NCBI RefSeq assembly: GCF_026236535.1 | Contig: NZ_JAHTMW010000005.1 | Span: 186,001-250,000, forward strand | DNA length: 64,000 nt | From: Streptomyces sp. SKN60 | Lineage (GTDB): Bacteria; Actinomycetota; Actinomycetes; Streptomycetales; Streptomycetaceae | Direction of reading: 5' to 3' | Shown: piece by piece, positions 49,701 to 59,323 of the stretch | How the letters are laid out: every line of letters begins with the position of its first letter | Position numbering within the stretch: position 1 is the first letter of the stretch | Program-made: the position numbers and the translations under genes | Notes under the pieces: model-generated | Database searches by the model: none | The model's input: only the letters and a program-made list of their open reading frames with translations | Told to the model about the DNA's origin: nothing

Positions 49701-50905
49701 ACATGAGCGGCTTCAACGACATCAAGGACTGCATCGGCGGAGACCTCTGGGCGTGCGGTTCGATCGCCCTGGACGCGGCCATGCCGTTCGCCGGCAAGGC
49801 GAAGAAGGCGTTCAAGGCGCTGAAGACCGCCTGGAAGATGTACCACCGCTGGGAAGACGAGGTCCGCTGGGCCACGAGCACGCTGCGCCGCGCGGACGAC
49901 GACGCGGTGGCCATGGCGAAATACGCCGAGGACATGGCCGCTTGGAAGAAGGAGGCCGATGCGGCCAAGGCGGCCGCCAAGAAGGCGGACGACGCGGCGG
50001 CCGATGCGGCGAAGAAGGCCGACGGCAGCGGCGGAGACGCCCCGAGCTGTCCCGTCAGAAACAGCTTCACCCCTGAGACGAAGGTGCTCCTCGCCGACGG
50101 CACCACCAAGGCGATCAAGGACCTGAAGCCCGGGGACCAGGTCCTCTCGACGGACGAGAAGACCGGCGAGACCGCCCCGAAGGGCGTCGCCGCGACGATC
50201 ATCGGCGAGGGCGAGAAGCACCTCGTCAAGATCACCGTCGACACGGACGGCACCAAGGGCGACCGCACGGCCCCCATCACGGCCACCGACGGCCACCCCT
50301 TCTGGGTCCCGGCCCTCCGCAAGTGGGTCGACGCCAAGGACCTGAAGTCCGGCCAGTGGCTCCGCACCAGCGCGGGCACCCATGTCCAGATCACCGCGGT
50401 CCGCGCGTGGACGCAGCCGGCGAGCGTGCGTAACCTGACGGTGGCGGACTTCCACACGTACTATGTGGTGGCTGACAGCGCCCCGGTCCTTGTCCACAAC
50501 TGTGGATCGAACAGCGACGGGTATCTGTATCGCGGTGTCGCCGAGGGGCATACTGGCTATGCCGCGGCTGCCGAAGGCCGTGCGGTGCCCCGTGGAGGTA
50601 CCCGGAGCATCCGCGACCATTCGGGTGGAGACCAAACAGATAGCAACTTCACGTCGTGGTCGGATGACCTCGATGTTGCTGTAGACCGTGCCCGGAACCT
50701 GGGGGAACGCTGGGTTAATAAAGGTGTGGTGATGCGCATCAGGGTGTCAGACATCGATCCCGCCATCGGGCCGTCGAGGAATATCCAAGTCCACGGCTCT
50801 CAGTGGGAAGTATTCTTCGAAGATGAGCATCTCATTGTTGGTGAAATCCAGGCCCACGAGATCAGCTTCGACTTCGGAGAGACCTGGTTGCGCGTGACGG
50901 GGTGA
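43781..50905 (+). CDS. RHS/YD-repeat polymorphic toxin with HINT domain and ADP-ribosyltransferase-like tip
   Basis: A 2374-residue exported protein. Signal peptide residues 1-41 (LFALGLAMLVSGASLSPVAQ), then a Streptomyces RHS N-terminal region (GDFSWSYPMEIP; SYSSGSVDGRT), YD repeats, and the RHS core near residues 1700-1900 (LGAREYDPALGRFISVDP; NPYAYGNNSPITFADPSG). A Pro-rich linker and helical pre-toxin segment (1930-2085; GDLWACGSIALDAAMPFAGK) lead to a HINT domain (2088-2243: FTPETKVLLADGT, GHPFWV, FHTYYV, VLVHNC), expected to release the C-terminal domain by self-cleavage. The last about 130 residues show R, S and E motifs of an ADP-ribosyltransferase (YLYRGV; SNFTSWS; GEIQAHE). The target is unknown. 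GTG at 43781 is taken because aggggtgggga precedes it. Confidence 0.85.
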   Translation: MPFWRAQKLSRHNSPARRSGLFALGLAMLVSGASLSPVAQAAEGQGGLPEVQKVTDVPAATNAFRRSSPPVSKSAKAALRTAPEVTWPESATAQVTVPRPTSGLAARTRGQDAIAQRDKAAPAGPAVRAGTLPLRLAVGDPAVAKGSRTPGVDAPELTAKVSVHDQAAARKAGVRGLLLSVKRTDRGSGTTPLSVELDYRSFAQAYGGAWGSRLQFTALPACALTTPARPECRAGVAVPSVNKAATGTLTGTVAAPSADQATGSVLLAATAGPSGPTGTYKATSLSPTGSWSGGGSAGDFSWSYPMEIPASLGGPGPSVGLSYSSGSVDGRTLATSQQPSWVGDGWDMGDNFIERSYVPCAEDRKPESGFNNPTTHPTGDLCQGPPMVTLSLNGSSTSLVLDDDSKKWIPANEDGSKVEIRTDTDNGDNENEYWVVTNTEGVEFHFGRNHLPGWKSGMPATNSAFTVPVFGNHPGENCHAATFAASVCDQAYRWNLDYVVDPRGNALTYWYTKERNYYGSNITATGTSTARGYDRGGWLTRAAYGLRSESLFAPAPAEVVFGVTERCIVVPNVFDCAESKLTSTAPYDVTKRWPDVPADQLCAAGETCTNRTSPTFFTRKRLETVTTRVLKNGVPTPVDTWTLEQDFLPTGDGAIAGEYPLWLKSITHTGRNGGELPLPPVTFGGVQLDNRVDNDDDGNPPYKRWRIETIQTETGARTVVKYAPTECSSIPGSVKLPASAADNTLRCYPVVNETNDPQDPTGTKKLYSTDWFHKHRVDQVRDEDINGTSPTRETNYQYIGAPAWAYDDTSELTNEPARTWSVYRGYAKVRTLVGVAPDERSQTDTLFFRGLDGDRKADGTRRSVKVTDSEGGQMADHRLLAGQVRETVYYEGEGGALHSATLNTPWLRGPTASRNRDATGAVPLEAWVQGLGSTASRSVLSGNRGQRRTAVEHTYDNAGRVTQTTSRGDVDDPNDDTCVRYEYLDNLTKWFRSQRTRTETLAKACTDTTLTRPGDVISDAKVIYDAVGNVVGTESLKGYSGSTPLYDPAGSSTFDEYGRPTSMTDVYGKTTNMAYTPASGSVVTKTVTTNALGHTATTEVDPGRGLPVAQIDANGRKSVMQYDPLGRMTKVWSPDRDSLTTTPDAEFSYTVGQKAPVVITNKRLLENGTYRISYDFYDGALRLRQTQNPAAGGGRAITDTFYDSLGRVWKENAGYFNSASDPSPVMFQAVDNGVPSSTVTAYDGMSRPTATIARKFGIETWRTTTTYGGDWTAVDPPAGETPTMALVDALGRKTELRQYKGDVPSGDYDHIAYHYNRKGQLEKVVDQVGNEWTRTYDIRGRIKSSTDPDKGTSTLGYDKGDRVVSMTDGSTPARTVAMVYDDLGRLTETHAESVTGPKLTSQTYDTLPGALGLPVASTRYVDGNAYTQAVTAYDAEYRPKGTSITIPASETGLAGTYTYSNTYTARTGLPYTTTHPTVGGLPSERVSVGYNALDAVSTMSVAGKTFVAATEYTSLGDVVRTRVDSAGKQLISSYLFDEQTRRVTRATHHQETGTVDTTQISDTTTAYDAVGNVTRITEKTGDNPTPTTTDVQCFAYDYLRRMSDAWTSTDDCASRPGSGGPGSAPQVGGPDPYWSSYTFDAAGNRQTEVKHDTGGDPAKDITRSYAYATGLPTKSRLSKVTTAGPQGTREELYGYDEVGSTTSRTIQGDTQSLEWDIEGHLRKVTAGQNETAFVYDAGGNRLIKHEPSGSTLYLPGSELKVDKDGKLLKTTRFYGHPAGPAMVKVAQGGTITASYMVSDRNGTATTSVDAVTKAVTRRKFTPFGEERGQAPSMWPSEKGYVGGTKDESTGLTHLGAREYDPALGRFISVDPQMDIAESQTMNPYAYGNNSPITFADPSGRAFCADEACNVRIQTEGKSHDEVGGKTNRGPGVTPPPPPPPTTSVSEDDVKRASVIKQKSKADIILEIAIEVAKDMSGFNDIKDCIGGDLWACGSIALDAAMPFAGKAKKAFKALKTAWKMYHRWEDEVRWATSTLRRADDDAVAMAKYAEDMAAWKKEADAAKAAAKKADDAAADAAKKADGSGGDAPSCPVRNSFTPETKVLLADGTTKAIKDLKPGDQVLSTDEKTGETAPKGVAATIIGEGEKHLVKITVDTDGTKGDRTAPITATDGHPFWVPALRKWVDAKDLKSGQWLRTSAGTHVQITAVRAWTQPASVRNLTVADFHTYYVVADSAPVLVHNCGSNSDGYLYRGVAEGHTGYAAAAEGRAVPRGGTRSIRDHSGGDQTDSNFTSWSDDLDVAVDRARNLGERWVNKGVVMRIRVSDIDPAIGPSRNIQVHGSQWEVFFEDEHLIVGEIQAHEISFDFGETWLRVTG
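50511..50902 (+). other. C-terminal toxin domain of the RHS protein (variable tip)
   Basis: About 130 residues after the HINT end motif VLVHNC. The order R (YRGV), S (FTSWS) and E (GEIQAHE) fits an ADP-ribosyltransferase core, as in many polymorphic toxins. Base composition drops here compared with the RHS core (gttaataaagg, gaatatcc), as expected for an exchangeable tip. The assignment is by motif reading only. Confidence 0.55.
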
Positions 50906-50909
50906 TGAG

Positions 50910-51290
50910 ATGAAGGAAGTATCCGCGAGTGAACTGTTAACCGCATTCGAGTCCGACTCCGAGGTCATCATTCTGGCCAAAAATGCGCTACTTTCTGGAG
51001 CGCATTTCAATGTCTGGCTCGACCCCGTTCCGGCGCCAAGGATTCGGGGTGTCCTTCGGAGCAGGGTGAGAACCATGCAACGGCGTGGCAAGCCGGTCGT
51101 CGGGGCCGTAGAAAGCCTTGCGCGTCTTGACGAAATGGGCGAACGCGGCCTTCTTGTGGCCGAGGTGGACGATCGCGAACGAGCGGGATACTCCTTTCGT
51201 CTCTACCTCGATCCGCACCCGCTCAAAGTGGTCGGGTGCATAGGGATCGGCATCTCCCCCGGAGATGGCCCCGTCGCTGGGTCTTCATAG
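50910..51290 (+). CDS. Putative immunity protein for the RHS toxin
   Basis: A 126-residue soluble protein of unknown family, starting 4 bp after the toxin stop. Gene position, size and lower GC content match immunity genes of polymorphic toxins, which bind and block the toxin domain in the producer. Sequence: N-terminal helix VSASELLTAFESDSEVIILA, a segment with RIRGVLRSRVRTMQRRGKPV, an acidic middle (LDEMGERGLLVAEVDD) and a strand-rich end. Codon 10 is TTA (50937-50939), very rare in Streptomyces and read only by the bldA tRNA. Confidence 0.6.
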   Translation: MKEVSASELLTAFESDSEVIILAKNALLSGAHFNVWLDPVPAPRIRGVLRSRVRTMQRRGKPVVGAVESLARLDEMGERGLLVAEVDDRERAGYSFRLYLDPHPLKVVGCIGIGISPGDGPVAGSS

Positions 51291-51300
51291 AGCCCCAGTG

Positions 51301-51330
51301 CCCCACCGGATCTGTTTTCCGGTGGGGCCG
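51301..51330 (+). terminator. Terminator after the immunity gene
   Basis: CCCCACCGGA (51301-51310) and TCCGGTGGGG (51318-51327) form a perfect 10-bp stem with a 7-nt loop, 10 bp after the stop codon. GCCC on the 5' side and GGGC beyond the 3' side extend the structure. Confidence 0.8.
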
Positions 51331-52107
51331 TTGGGCTTTTGATGGCGGGCCCGTACCTCACCGCCCCCTCCGTCTCCAGTCGAAGCCCCTCCTCCATCGC
51401 CGCCCTCGCCAGTCGGCGCCGCGCTCCCGCCCCCTCTGATGTCCGTGCGGTTCGCCTCCGCGTTCTCCACCACCTCGGCCACGGCCACCGCTGGCTGGGC
51501 CGAGGCTGCCGCCCAGGCCCGAGGCGGCTAAGACAGCGGCCGACGCGCCACCGAACGGCCCGAGAAGTCCGGTAACCCGGCCCACAGGGCGGCTCAGGCC
51601 AAGGCCGCACCCAAGTCCCCCCGCCCACGCCAGCCCCCGTGGCGCCGGTCGCGTCAGGAAGCCCGAGGGCAAGCCCGGGGCCCGAGCGCAGCCAGGGCGG
51701 TTCGAACGGCAGCCATGCTTCCAGGAGGCGTCGCTCCGCTGCGTGCGAACGGGAGGTGTGGCAGCACTCGGTGAGCAGGCGGAGGCAGGTGAGCGGCCAT
51801 ACCGCCGGATCACCGACTCCTTCACCCTCTGAGTCGACGGGGCTCACGCCGTACGTAGTGGAAACCCGTGCCTTCCGAGGTCATGCCTCTGTCTGGCCGC
51901 GGCCCCCTCCGCAGTTACGGCGACAGCCGACGAGCAGGGGGGCTGGCCTGGTTGCCATACCCAGCCGTACGGGGGGCTGCCCTAGGGGCGGGTCATCCTG
52001 GAGGGGTACGGAAGGTTGATCCCGGGGGCTGACGATTCCGGGCCGCCGTCCTGGTGTGATGGATCCATCGAAACAGGGTCCATCAGGGCACGGAGGGAAC
52101 GCAGACC
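51331..52107. other. Gene-poor region after the toxin locus
   Basis: About 780 bp with only short or improbable open frames on both strands. Stretches have coding-like composition but stops in every frame, so this looks like decayed genes, for example the remains of older toxin tips or immunity genes. The palindrome GATGGATCCATC (52057-52068) lies 40 bp before the next gene and may be part of its promoter region. Confidence 0.5.
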
Positions 52108-53298
52108 ATGGCAGCAGAGCGCAAGGCGAGTCGTTACATCGTCCCGGTCGCGGTGGCCGGAGTGGCCGCTGCGACCATCGGCCTGGTGCCGGCGCTCGCC
52201 GCGTCAGGCGACCCGGATCTGCCGGAGATCACGGCGCAGCAGCTCATCGAGAAGATCGCCGCCTCGGACACGCAGACGCTGTCCGGCACGTTCAAGATCA
52301 GCACCGACCTGGGGCTGCCGTCCGTCGCCGGTCTGCTCCCGTCCGCCGTGCCGTCCGGGCCCGGCGGGTCCTCGACCGCCGACCCGTCGGCGAAGCTCGC
52401 CGAGCTGGTGTCGGGCTCGCACACGCTGCGGGTCGCGGCCGACGGTCCGGAGCGGCAGAAGCTCACGGTGCTCGACGGCTCGGACGAGTACAGCCTGATC
52501 CACAACGGGGACGACGTCTGGGCGTACGACAGCAAGTCGGACGAGGTCTTCCACGAGAAGGCGCAGAAGGGCGAGTCCCCCAAGGGCCCGCACGGCAAGG
52601 CCCCGGAGAAGGAGCTGCCGGGCACGCCCAAGCAGCTCGCCGACGAGGTCCTGAAGGCGGCCGGGGACACGACCTCGATCACCGTCGGCGGTACGGCGAA
52701 GGTGGCCGGCCGGGACGCGTACCAGCTGGTGATCAAGCCCAAGCAGTCCGGCTCGACGGTCGAGTCGGTCAAGATCGCGGTGGACGCGTCCACCGGTACG
52801 CCGCTGAAGTTCACCCTCGACTCCGTCAGCGGCGGCAAGCCGGTCGTCGACGCGGGCTTCACCAAGGTGGACTTCGCCAAGCCGGCCGCCGACACCTTCG
52901 ACTTCAAGGCGCCGAAGGGCGCCAAGGTGACGGAGGGCGCGGCGGACAAGGCCGGCAAGGACGCCGGCAAGGACGCCGAGGACGAGTTCGGCAAGGGCTT
53001 CGGCGGGCTCCTCCCCGGCCTGGGCAAGGGCGGTGCCGGCGAGCCGCAGATCATCGGCGAGGGGTGGACCACCGTCGCCAAGCTGAACACCGGCGCCCCG
53101 GCGCCCAAGACGGACGACGCGCCGAAGGAGGTCCAGGGCTTCCTGGACGCCCTCGGCGACAAGGTGAGCGGGAAGTTCGGCTCCGGCACCGTCTTCAAGA
53201 CGAAGATCGTCAACGTTCTGATGACGGACGACGGCACGGTCTACGTCGGCGCGGTCACGCCCGACAAGCTCGTCGCCACGGCCGACTCGGCGAAGTAG
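52108..53298 (+). CDS. Secreted LolA/RseB-like protein
   Basis: A 396-residue exported protein. Signal: SRYIVPVAVAGVAAATIGLV to about ALAA. The mature part reads like the LolA/RseB lipoprotein-carrier fold: TAQQLIEKIAASDTQTLSGTFKI at the start and repeated beta-strand pairs (HTLRVAADG; WAYDSKSDEVF; YQLVIKPKQSGS). A Lys/Gly/Ala insert follows near residue 270. Such proteins in Gram-positives are thought to bind lipids or modulate envelope-stress sigma factors; the partner often encoded next to them is not present here. ATG at 52108 with ggaggg ribosome-binding site. Confidence 0.78.
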   Translation: MAAERKASRYIVPVAVAGVAAATIGLVPALAASGDPDLPEITAQQLIEKIAASDTQTLSGTFKISTDLGLPSVAGLLPSAVPSGPGGSSTADPSAKLAELVSGSHTLRVAADGPERQKLTVLDGSDEYSLIHNGDDVWAYDSKSDEVFHEKAQKGESPKGPHGKAPEKELPGTPKQLADEVLKAAGDTTSITVGGTAKVAGRDAYQLVIKPKQSGSTVESVKIAVDASTGTPLKFTLDSVSGGKPVVDAGFTKVDFAKPAADTFDFKAPKGAKVTEGAADKAGKDAGKDAEDEFGKGFGGLLPGLGKGGAGEPQIIGEGWTTVAKLNTGAPAPKTDDAPKEVQGFLDALGDKVSGKFGSGTVFKTKIVNVLMTDDGTVYVGAVTPDKLVATADSAK

Positions 53299-53322
53299 GC
53301 CTGGAGCAGCACTGATTGGGAC

Positions 53323-53367
53323 CCCGGGTGGGTCGGGGCGATGGTCACCGACCCACCCGGGCGTTTC

Positions 53368-53368
<1 letters not shown>
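53323..53368. terminator. Bidirectional terminator between LolA-like and aminopeptidase genes
   Basis: CCCGGGTGGGTCGG (53323-53336) pairs perfectly with 53348-53361 around an 11-nt loop and is followed by CGTTTCTT on the plus strand. It sits between two convergent stop codons. Confidence 0.85.
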
Positions 53369-56080
<2,712 letters not shown>

Positions 56081-56106
56081 GAGGTCGTACTCCTCGCTGG
56101 GGGTCT

Positions 56107-57024
56107 TCAGTCGGTGAGGGCGCGGCGCAGTACCGCGCCCAGCTCGGCGTTCTGGCGCTGCGAGACATCGGCCGTGACGATCGCCTGCGAGCCGTGGAAG
56201 GTGCCGGGCCACTGATGCAGCTCGACGGGCACGCGGGCCTGGAGCAGGCGCAGCGCGTAGTGGATGTCCTCGTCGCGGTTGGGGCAGAGCTCGGCGGTCG
56301 CGATGTACGCCGGGGGCAGCCCGGTCAGGTCCTCGACGCGGCCGGCCGCGGCGTAGCCGGGCACCTCCCGGCCGACACCGCACAGGTAGCTGCGCCAGGA
56401 GGCGGCGGCCTTGGCGCGGTCGATCCACGGGGTGTCGGTGAAATGGCGCTGCGACCACGTCTCCTGCCGGTCGTCCAGCTGCGGCTGGTTGAGCAGCTGG
56501 AAGCGGATCGCCGGGCCGCCCTCGTCGCGCGCCCGCAGGGCGAGCGCCGCGGCCAGGCCGCCGCCCGCGCTGTGCCCGCCGACGGCGATCCGGTCGGGGT
56601 CGATGCCGAGCCGGTCGGCGTTCCGGGCCGTCCACTTCAGTACGGCGAAGGCGTCGTCGAGGGCGGCGGGGTACGGGTGCTCCGGCGCGAGCCGGTAGCC
56701 CACCGACACCACGACCTGGCCGGAGCCGACGGCGATCCGGGTGGCCCAGGGGTGCTCGCTGTCGAGGTCGCCCATGACGTATCCGCCGCCGTGCAGCCAG
56801 ACGACGGCGCCGCGCGCGCCGCGCGGCCGGTAGATCCGTACGGGCACGTCGGGCTGTCCCGGCTGCTCACCACCTGGCACCGTCGCGTCCTCCACCGTCA
56901 GGCCCTCGGTCTCCGGGGCGGGCACGGCGGCGGCAAGCTTGCCGAACCCGGCGCGGGCGGCGACCGGGTCGGCGAAGTCGGCATCGGGGAACAGCGGGAC
57001 GAAGGCTTCGAGTTCGGGATCCAT
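56107..57024 (-). CDS. Alpha/beta hydrolase, hormone-sensitive-lipase (HSL) family
   Basis: A 305-residue esterase without signal peptide. Oxyanion-hole motif VVWLHGGGYVMGD, nucleophile VGGHSAGGGLAAA, Asp in CPNRDED and His in GTFHGSQ make a complete set. It hydrolyses short-chain esters; the natural substrate is unknown. The ATG at 57024 is preferred over those at 57033 and 57048 because a GAGGA ribosome-binding site precedes it at a normal distance. The serine hydrolase gene starts 26 bp downstream, so they probably form an operon. Confidence 0.9.
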   Translation of the reverse strand: MDPELEAFVPLFPDADFADPVAARAGFGKLAAAVPAPETEGLTVEDATVPGGEQPGQPDVPVRIYRPRGARGAVVWLHGGGYVMGDLDSEHPWATRIAVGSGQVVVSVGYRLAPEHPYPAALDDAFAVLKWTARNADRLGIDPDRIAVGGHSAGGGLAAALALRARDEGGPAIRFQLLNQPQLDDRQETWSQRHFTDTPWIDRAKAAASWRSYLCGVGREVPGYAAAGRVEDLTGLPPAYIATAELCPNRDEDIHYALRLLQARVPVELHQWPGTFHGSQAIVTADVSQRQNAELGAVLRRALTD

Positions 57025-57142
57025 GACGCCCATCCTCACGGCGGCCACGGCCGCCGGGCAGCCGCCGTCCGTCGCGCGTCCGGGGCCGGACGCGCACCGA
57101 TCGGCGCCCCCGCCGGCCGCCCGCGGCTTCTATCCTTCCGGC

Positions 57143-58204
57143 ATGGAGGCACTGGCCCTGCGCGTGTCCGGACTCGATCCGTACGTCGACGGAGCGATCC
57201 GCGTCGTCGCGTTCTACGACACGTTGATGCGCCGCCGCGTCGACCTTCCCGCCCTCGCGCGCGCCTCGGCGGGCCTGGCGGAGTGCGTCGCCGGCATCCG
57301 GCTGCACGGTTCGGGCCGGGCCATCCGGTTCTCGCCGCTGGGCACGGAGGCCGGGGCCGGGGTGCAGACCGCCTCCACCACGGCGCCGGTCCTCCTCGAC
57401 GAGGAGGAGATCGGCTCGGTGTGGCTGGAACGGGCAGGCGCACCCCACCAGTTGGACGAGATCCTGCTCGACCGGCTCGCGATCGCGGTCGCGGCGGCCG
57501 TCGAGCGCTACGGCCCGGCCCGTACCACCATGGCCGACCCGGCCCTCGTCGAACTGGCCGTCGCCGCCGGTACGGACGAGGTGGCCCGGGCCCGCGCGCT
57601 CCGGCTGCTCGGCTTCGCCGCCGGGGCGCCGCTGCACGTCGTCGCGGTGCGCTCGGCGACCGTACCGCTCGACCGGGTCGGGTCCGGCATCTGCCCCGGC
57701 GGCCTGGTGAAGGCGGCGTCGCTGGCCGCGCCGTGCGAGGGGACCGGCGTGCTCCTTGCCACCGCCGTGGACCGGGACGGATTCCCCGAGGGGGTACGGG
57801 CGGGGCTCGCCGTCGCGGGGGCCGACGCGCTCGACGCGTCCTGGCACCGGGCGCGTACGGCGCTCCGCTTCACCTCGGCCCGCGAACCGGTGCTGCGCTA
57901 CGCGGAGTTGGGCGCCCTCGCCCTTCTCGCGGAGGTCCCGGACGCGGTCGCCCGCGCCAACCCCGACGTGGCCGCCCTGGCCCGGCTCGCCGGCAACGAC
58001 AACCCGGAGGACCTGGAGACCCTGGACGCCTACTGCGCCACCGGCTCGCTGCGCCGCGCCGCCGACCTGCTGCACCTCCACCACAGCAGCGTCTCGCGCC
58101 GCCTCGACCACCTGTCCCGCGCCCTTGGCCTGGACCTGACGGACCCGACGGGCCTGACGCGGGCGCGGCTGGCCTTGACGGCGTGGCGGCTGCTGGAGGG
58201 CTGA
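57143..58204 (+). CDS. PucR/CdaR-type transcriptional regulator
   Basis: A 353-residue regulator. The N-terminal two thirds lack a clear enzyme motif and resemble the sensor part of PucR/CdaR-like proteins; the C-terminal 60 residues form the typical helix-turn-helix (LETLDAYCATGSLRRAADLLHLHHSSVSRRLDHL). It is divergent from the HSL esterase with about 120 bp between starts, so it may control the esterase and serine hydrolase genes. Confidence 0.8.
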   Translation: MEALALRVSGLDPYVDGAIRVVAFYDTLMRRRVDLPALARASAGLAECVAGIRLHGSGRAIRFSPLGTEAGAGVQTASTTAPVLLDEEEIGSVWLERAGAPHQLDEILLDRLAIAVAAAVERYGPARTTMADPALVELAVAAGTDEVARARALRLLGFAAGAPLHVVAVRSATVPLDRVGSGICPGGLVKAASLAAPCEGTGVLLATAVDRDGFPEGVRAGLAVAGADALDASWHRARTALRFTSAREPVLRYAELGALALLAEVPDAVARANPDVAALARLAGNDNPEDLETLDAYCATGSLRRAADLLHLHHSSVSRRLDHLSRALGLDLTDPTGLTRARLALTAWRLLEG

Positions 58205-58213
58205 GGCCCCGTG

Positions 58214-59200
58214 CTACTCCTCGGTGAGCACAGCCACGGTCTCGCGCACCCGCTCGTCCGGGTCGTCGGCCAGCACCCGCAGCAGGGCCTCCGCCTCGGG
58301 CGTCTCGCGGTGGACCAGGCCCTCGACCACGATGTCGCGGACCCCGGGGTCGGGGTCGCCGGCCAGGGCGGTCAGGAGCGCGTCGGCGCCAGGGGTGTCG
58401 CGGTACGCGATGCTCTCGGCCACGGCCTGTCGTACGGCCGCGTCGGCGGCGTCGGCGGCCAACTCCCTCAGCAGCGCGTCCACTCCGGGCGTCGACCAGC
58501 GCGCCACCGCCCGGGCGAGCTCCTGCCGTACGGCCGCGTCCGGATGCCCGGCGAGCCGCGCGAGCCGGGCCACCGGGCCGCGCCTGCGGAGCCGGTACCA
58601 GCGCAGCGTCTCGCACAACGCCGCCGTGTCGTCACGGAGTTCGGCCCGATCGAGGCGGGCAAGGAGCAGGCGGGACGCCGGCGCGGGCCCGTACTCCGGG
58701 AGCGCGCGCCGTTCCCGCGTCCGCCGCGCGTTGTAGCCGCCGGGCACCTGGCAGGCCTCACAGGGGCAGGGCGCGGTGCCGTGCGCGTCCGGCATGTACC
58801 GCCAGCCGTTGACCTGCCGCACCTCCCGCACGTACCGGACCTCCCCGCGCCCGACCGCGCGCGGCAGAAACACCTCCCACCCCCGCGCGTCCTCCAGCCC
58901 CCGTATCCGCCGCACGGCCCCGGCCGCCGTCGTCACCTCGGGCTCCCGCTCCCCGTACCGCCCGACGCTCACCTCCTCCTCGTCGGGCAACCGCACATGC
59001 ACGGCGACGATCCCCCGCGGCCCGGGCCGCCGGGCCAGCTCGCGCAGCCACTGGTGGGTGAGCGCGTACGACTCCACCACGGGAAACATGTACACCCCGC
59101 GCCCCGCCCTCGACCCCGGCCCGGGCCCTTGGGCCTTGATCCCGCTGCGCCGGATGCGGGCGGCGTGGACGGCGGGGGTGAGGTGCACGAAGGTCGCCAT
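58214..59200 (-). CDS. HEAT-repeat protein with N-terminal domain of unknown function
   Basis: A 328-residue soluble protein. Residues 1-110 (FVHLTPAVHAARIRRSGIK; GVYMFPVVESYALTHQWLREL; VHVRLPDEEEVSVGRYG) are a compact domain whose opening resembles the HxT/SG pattern of ADP-ribosyltransferase-fold proteins, but this is a guess. A Cys cluster CPCEACQVPGGYN lies near residue 145. Residues 190-328 contain four or five HEAT-like helical repeats (LAGHPDAAVRQELARAV; LAGDPDPGVRDIVVEGL; LADDPDERVRETVAVL). ATG at 59200. It is convergent with the regulator gene. Confidence 0.7.
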   Translation of the reverse strand: MATFVHLTPAVHAARIRRSGIKAQGPGPGSRAGRGVYMFPVVESYALTHQWLRELARRPGPRGIVAVHVRLPDEEEVSVGRYGEREPEVTTAAGAVRRIRGLEDARGWEVFLPRAVGRGEVRYVREVRQVNGWRYMPDAHGTAPCPCEACQVPGGYNARRTRERRALPEYGPAPASRLLLARLDRAELRDDTAALCETLRWYRLRRRGPVARLARLAGHPDAAVRQELARAVARWSTPGVDALLRELAADAADAAVRQAVAESIAYRDTPGADALLTALAGDPDPGVRDIVVEGLVHRETPEAEALLRVLADDPDERVRETVAVLTEE

Positions 59201-59323
59201 GCGGCGATGCTAGGTGTTGCCCCGAGCACGGCGGCAGCTCTCTCCTGAGATGGCGGGATCGCCGATTACCGACGACGACGTGAGCGGACAGGTCCTTCTC
59301 CGGGCCGCAGCCCGTCCGCCCGG

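Noticed and set aside
46517..50635. 1372-codon frame on the minus strand across the RHS gene
   Set aside because: It is antisense to the RHS coding frame, rich in Arg/Val/Gly, and shows no domain. It arises from the high GC of the third codon position.
51339..51575. 78-codon plus-strand frame after the immunity terminator
   Set aside because: Low-complexity Arg/Ser/Pro product without homology-like pattern and no convincing start.
51203..51847. 214-codon open frame on the minus strand after the toxin locus
   Set aside because: Composition is Arg/Pro/Trp-rich shadow-like, no ribosome-binding site, overlaps the immunity gene and its terminator.
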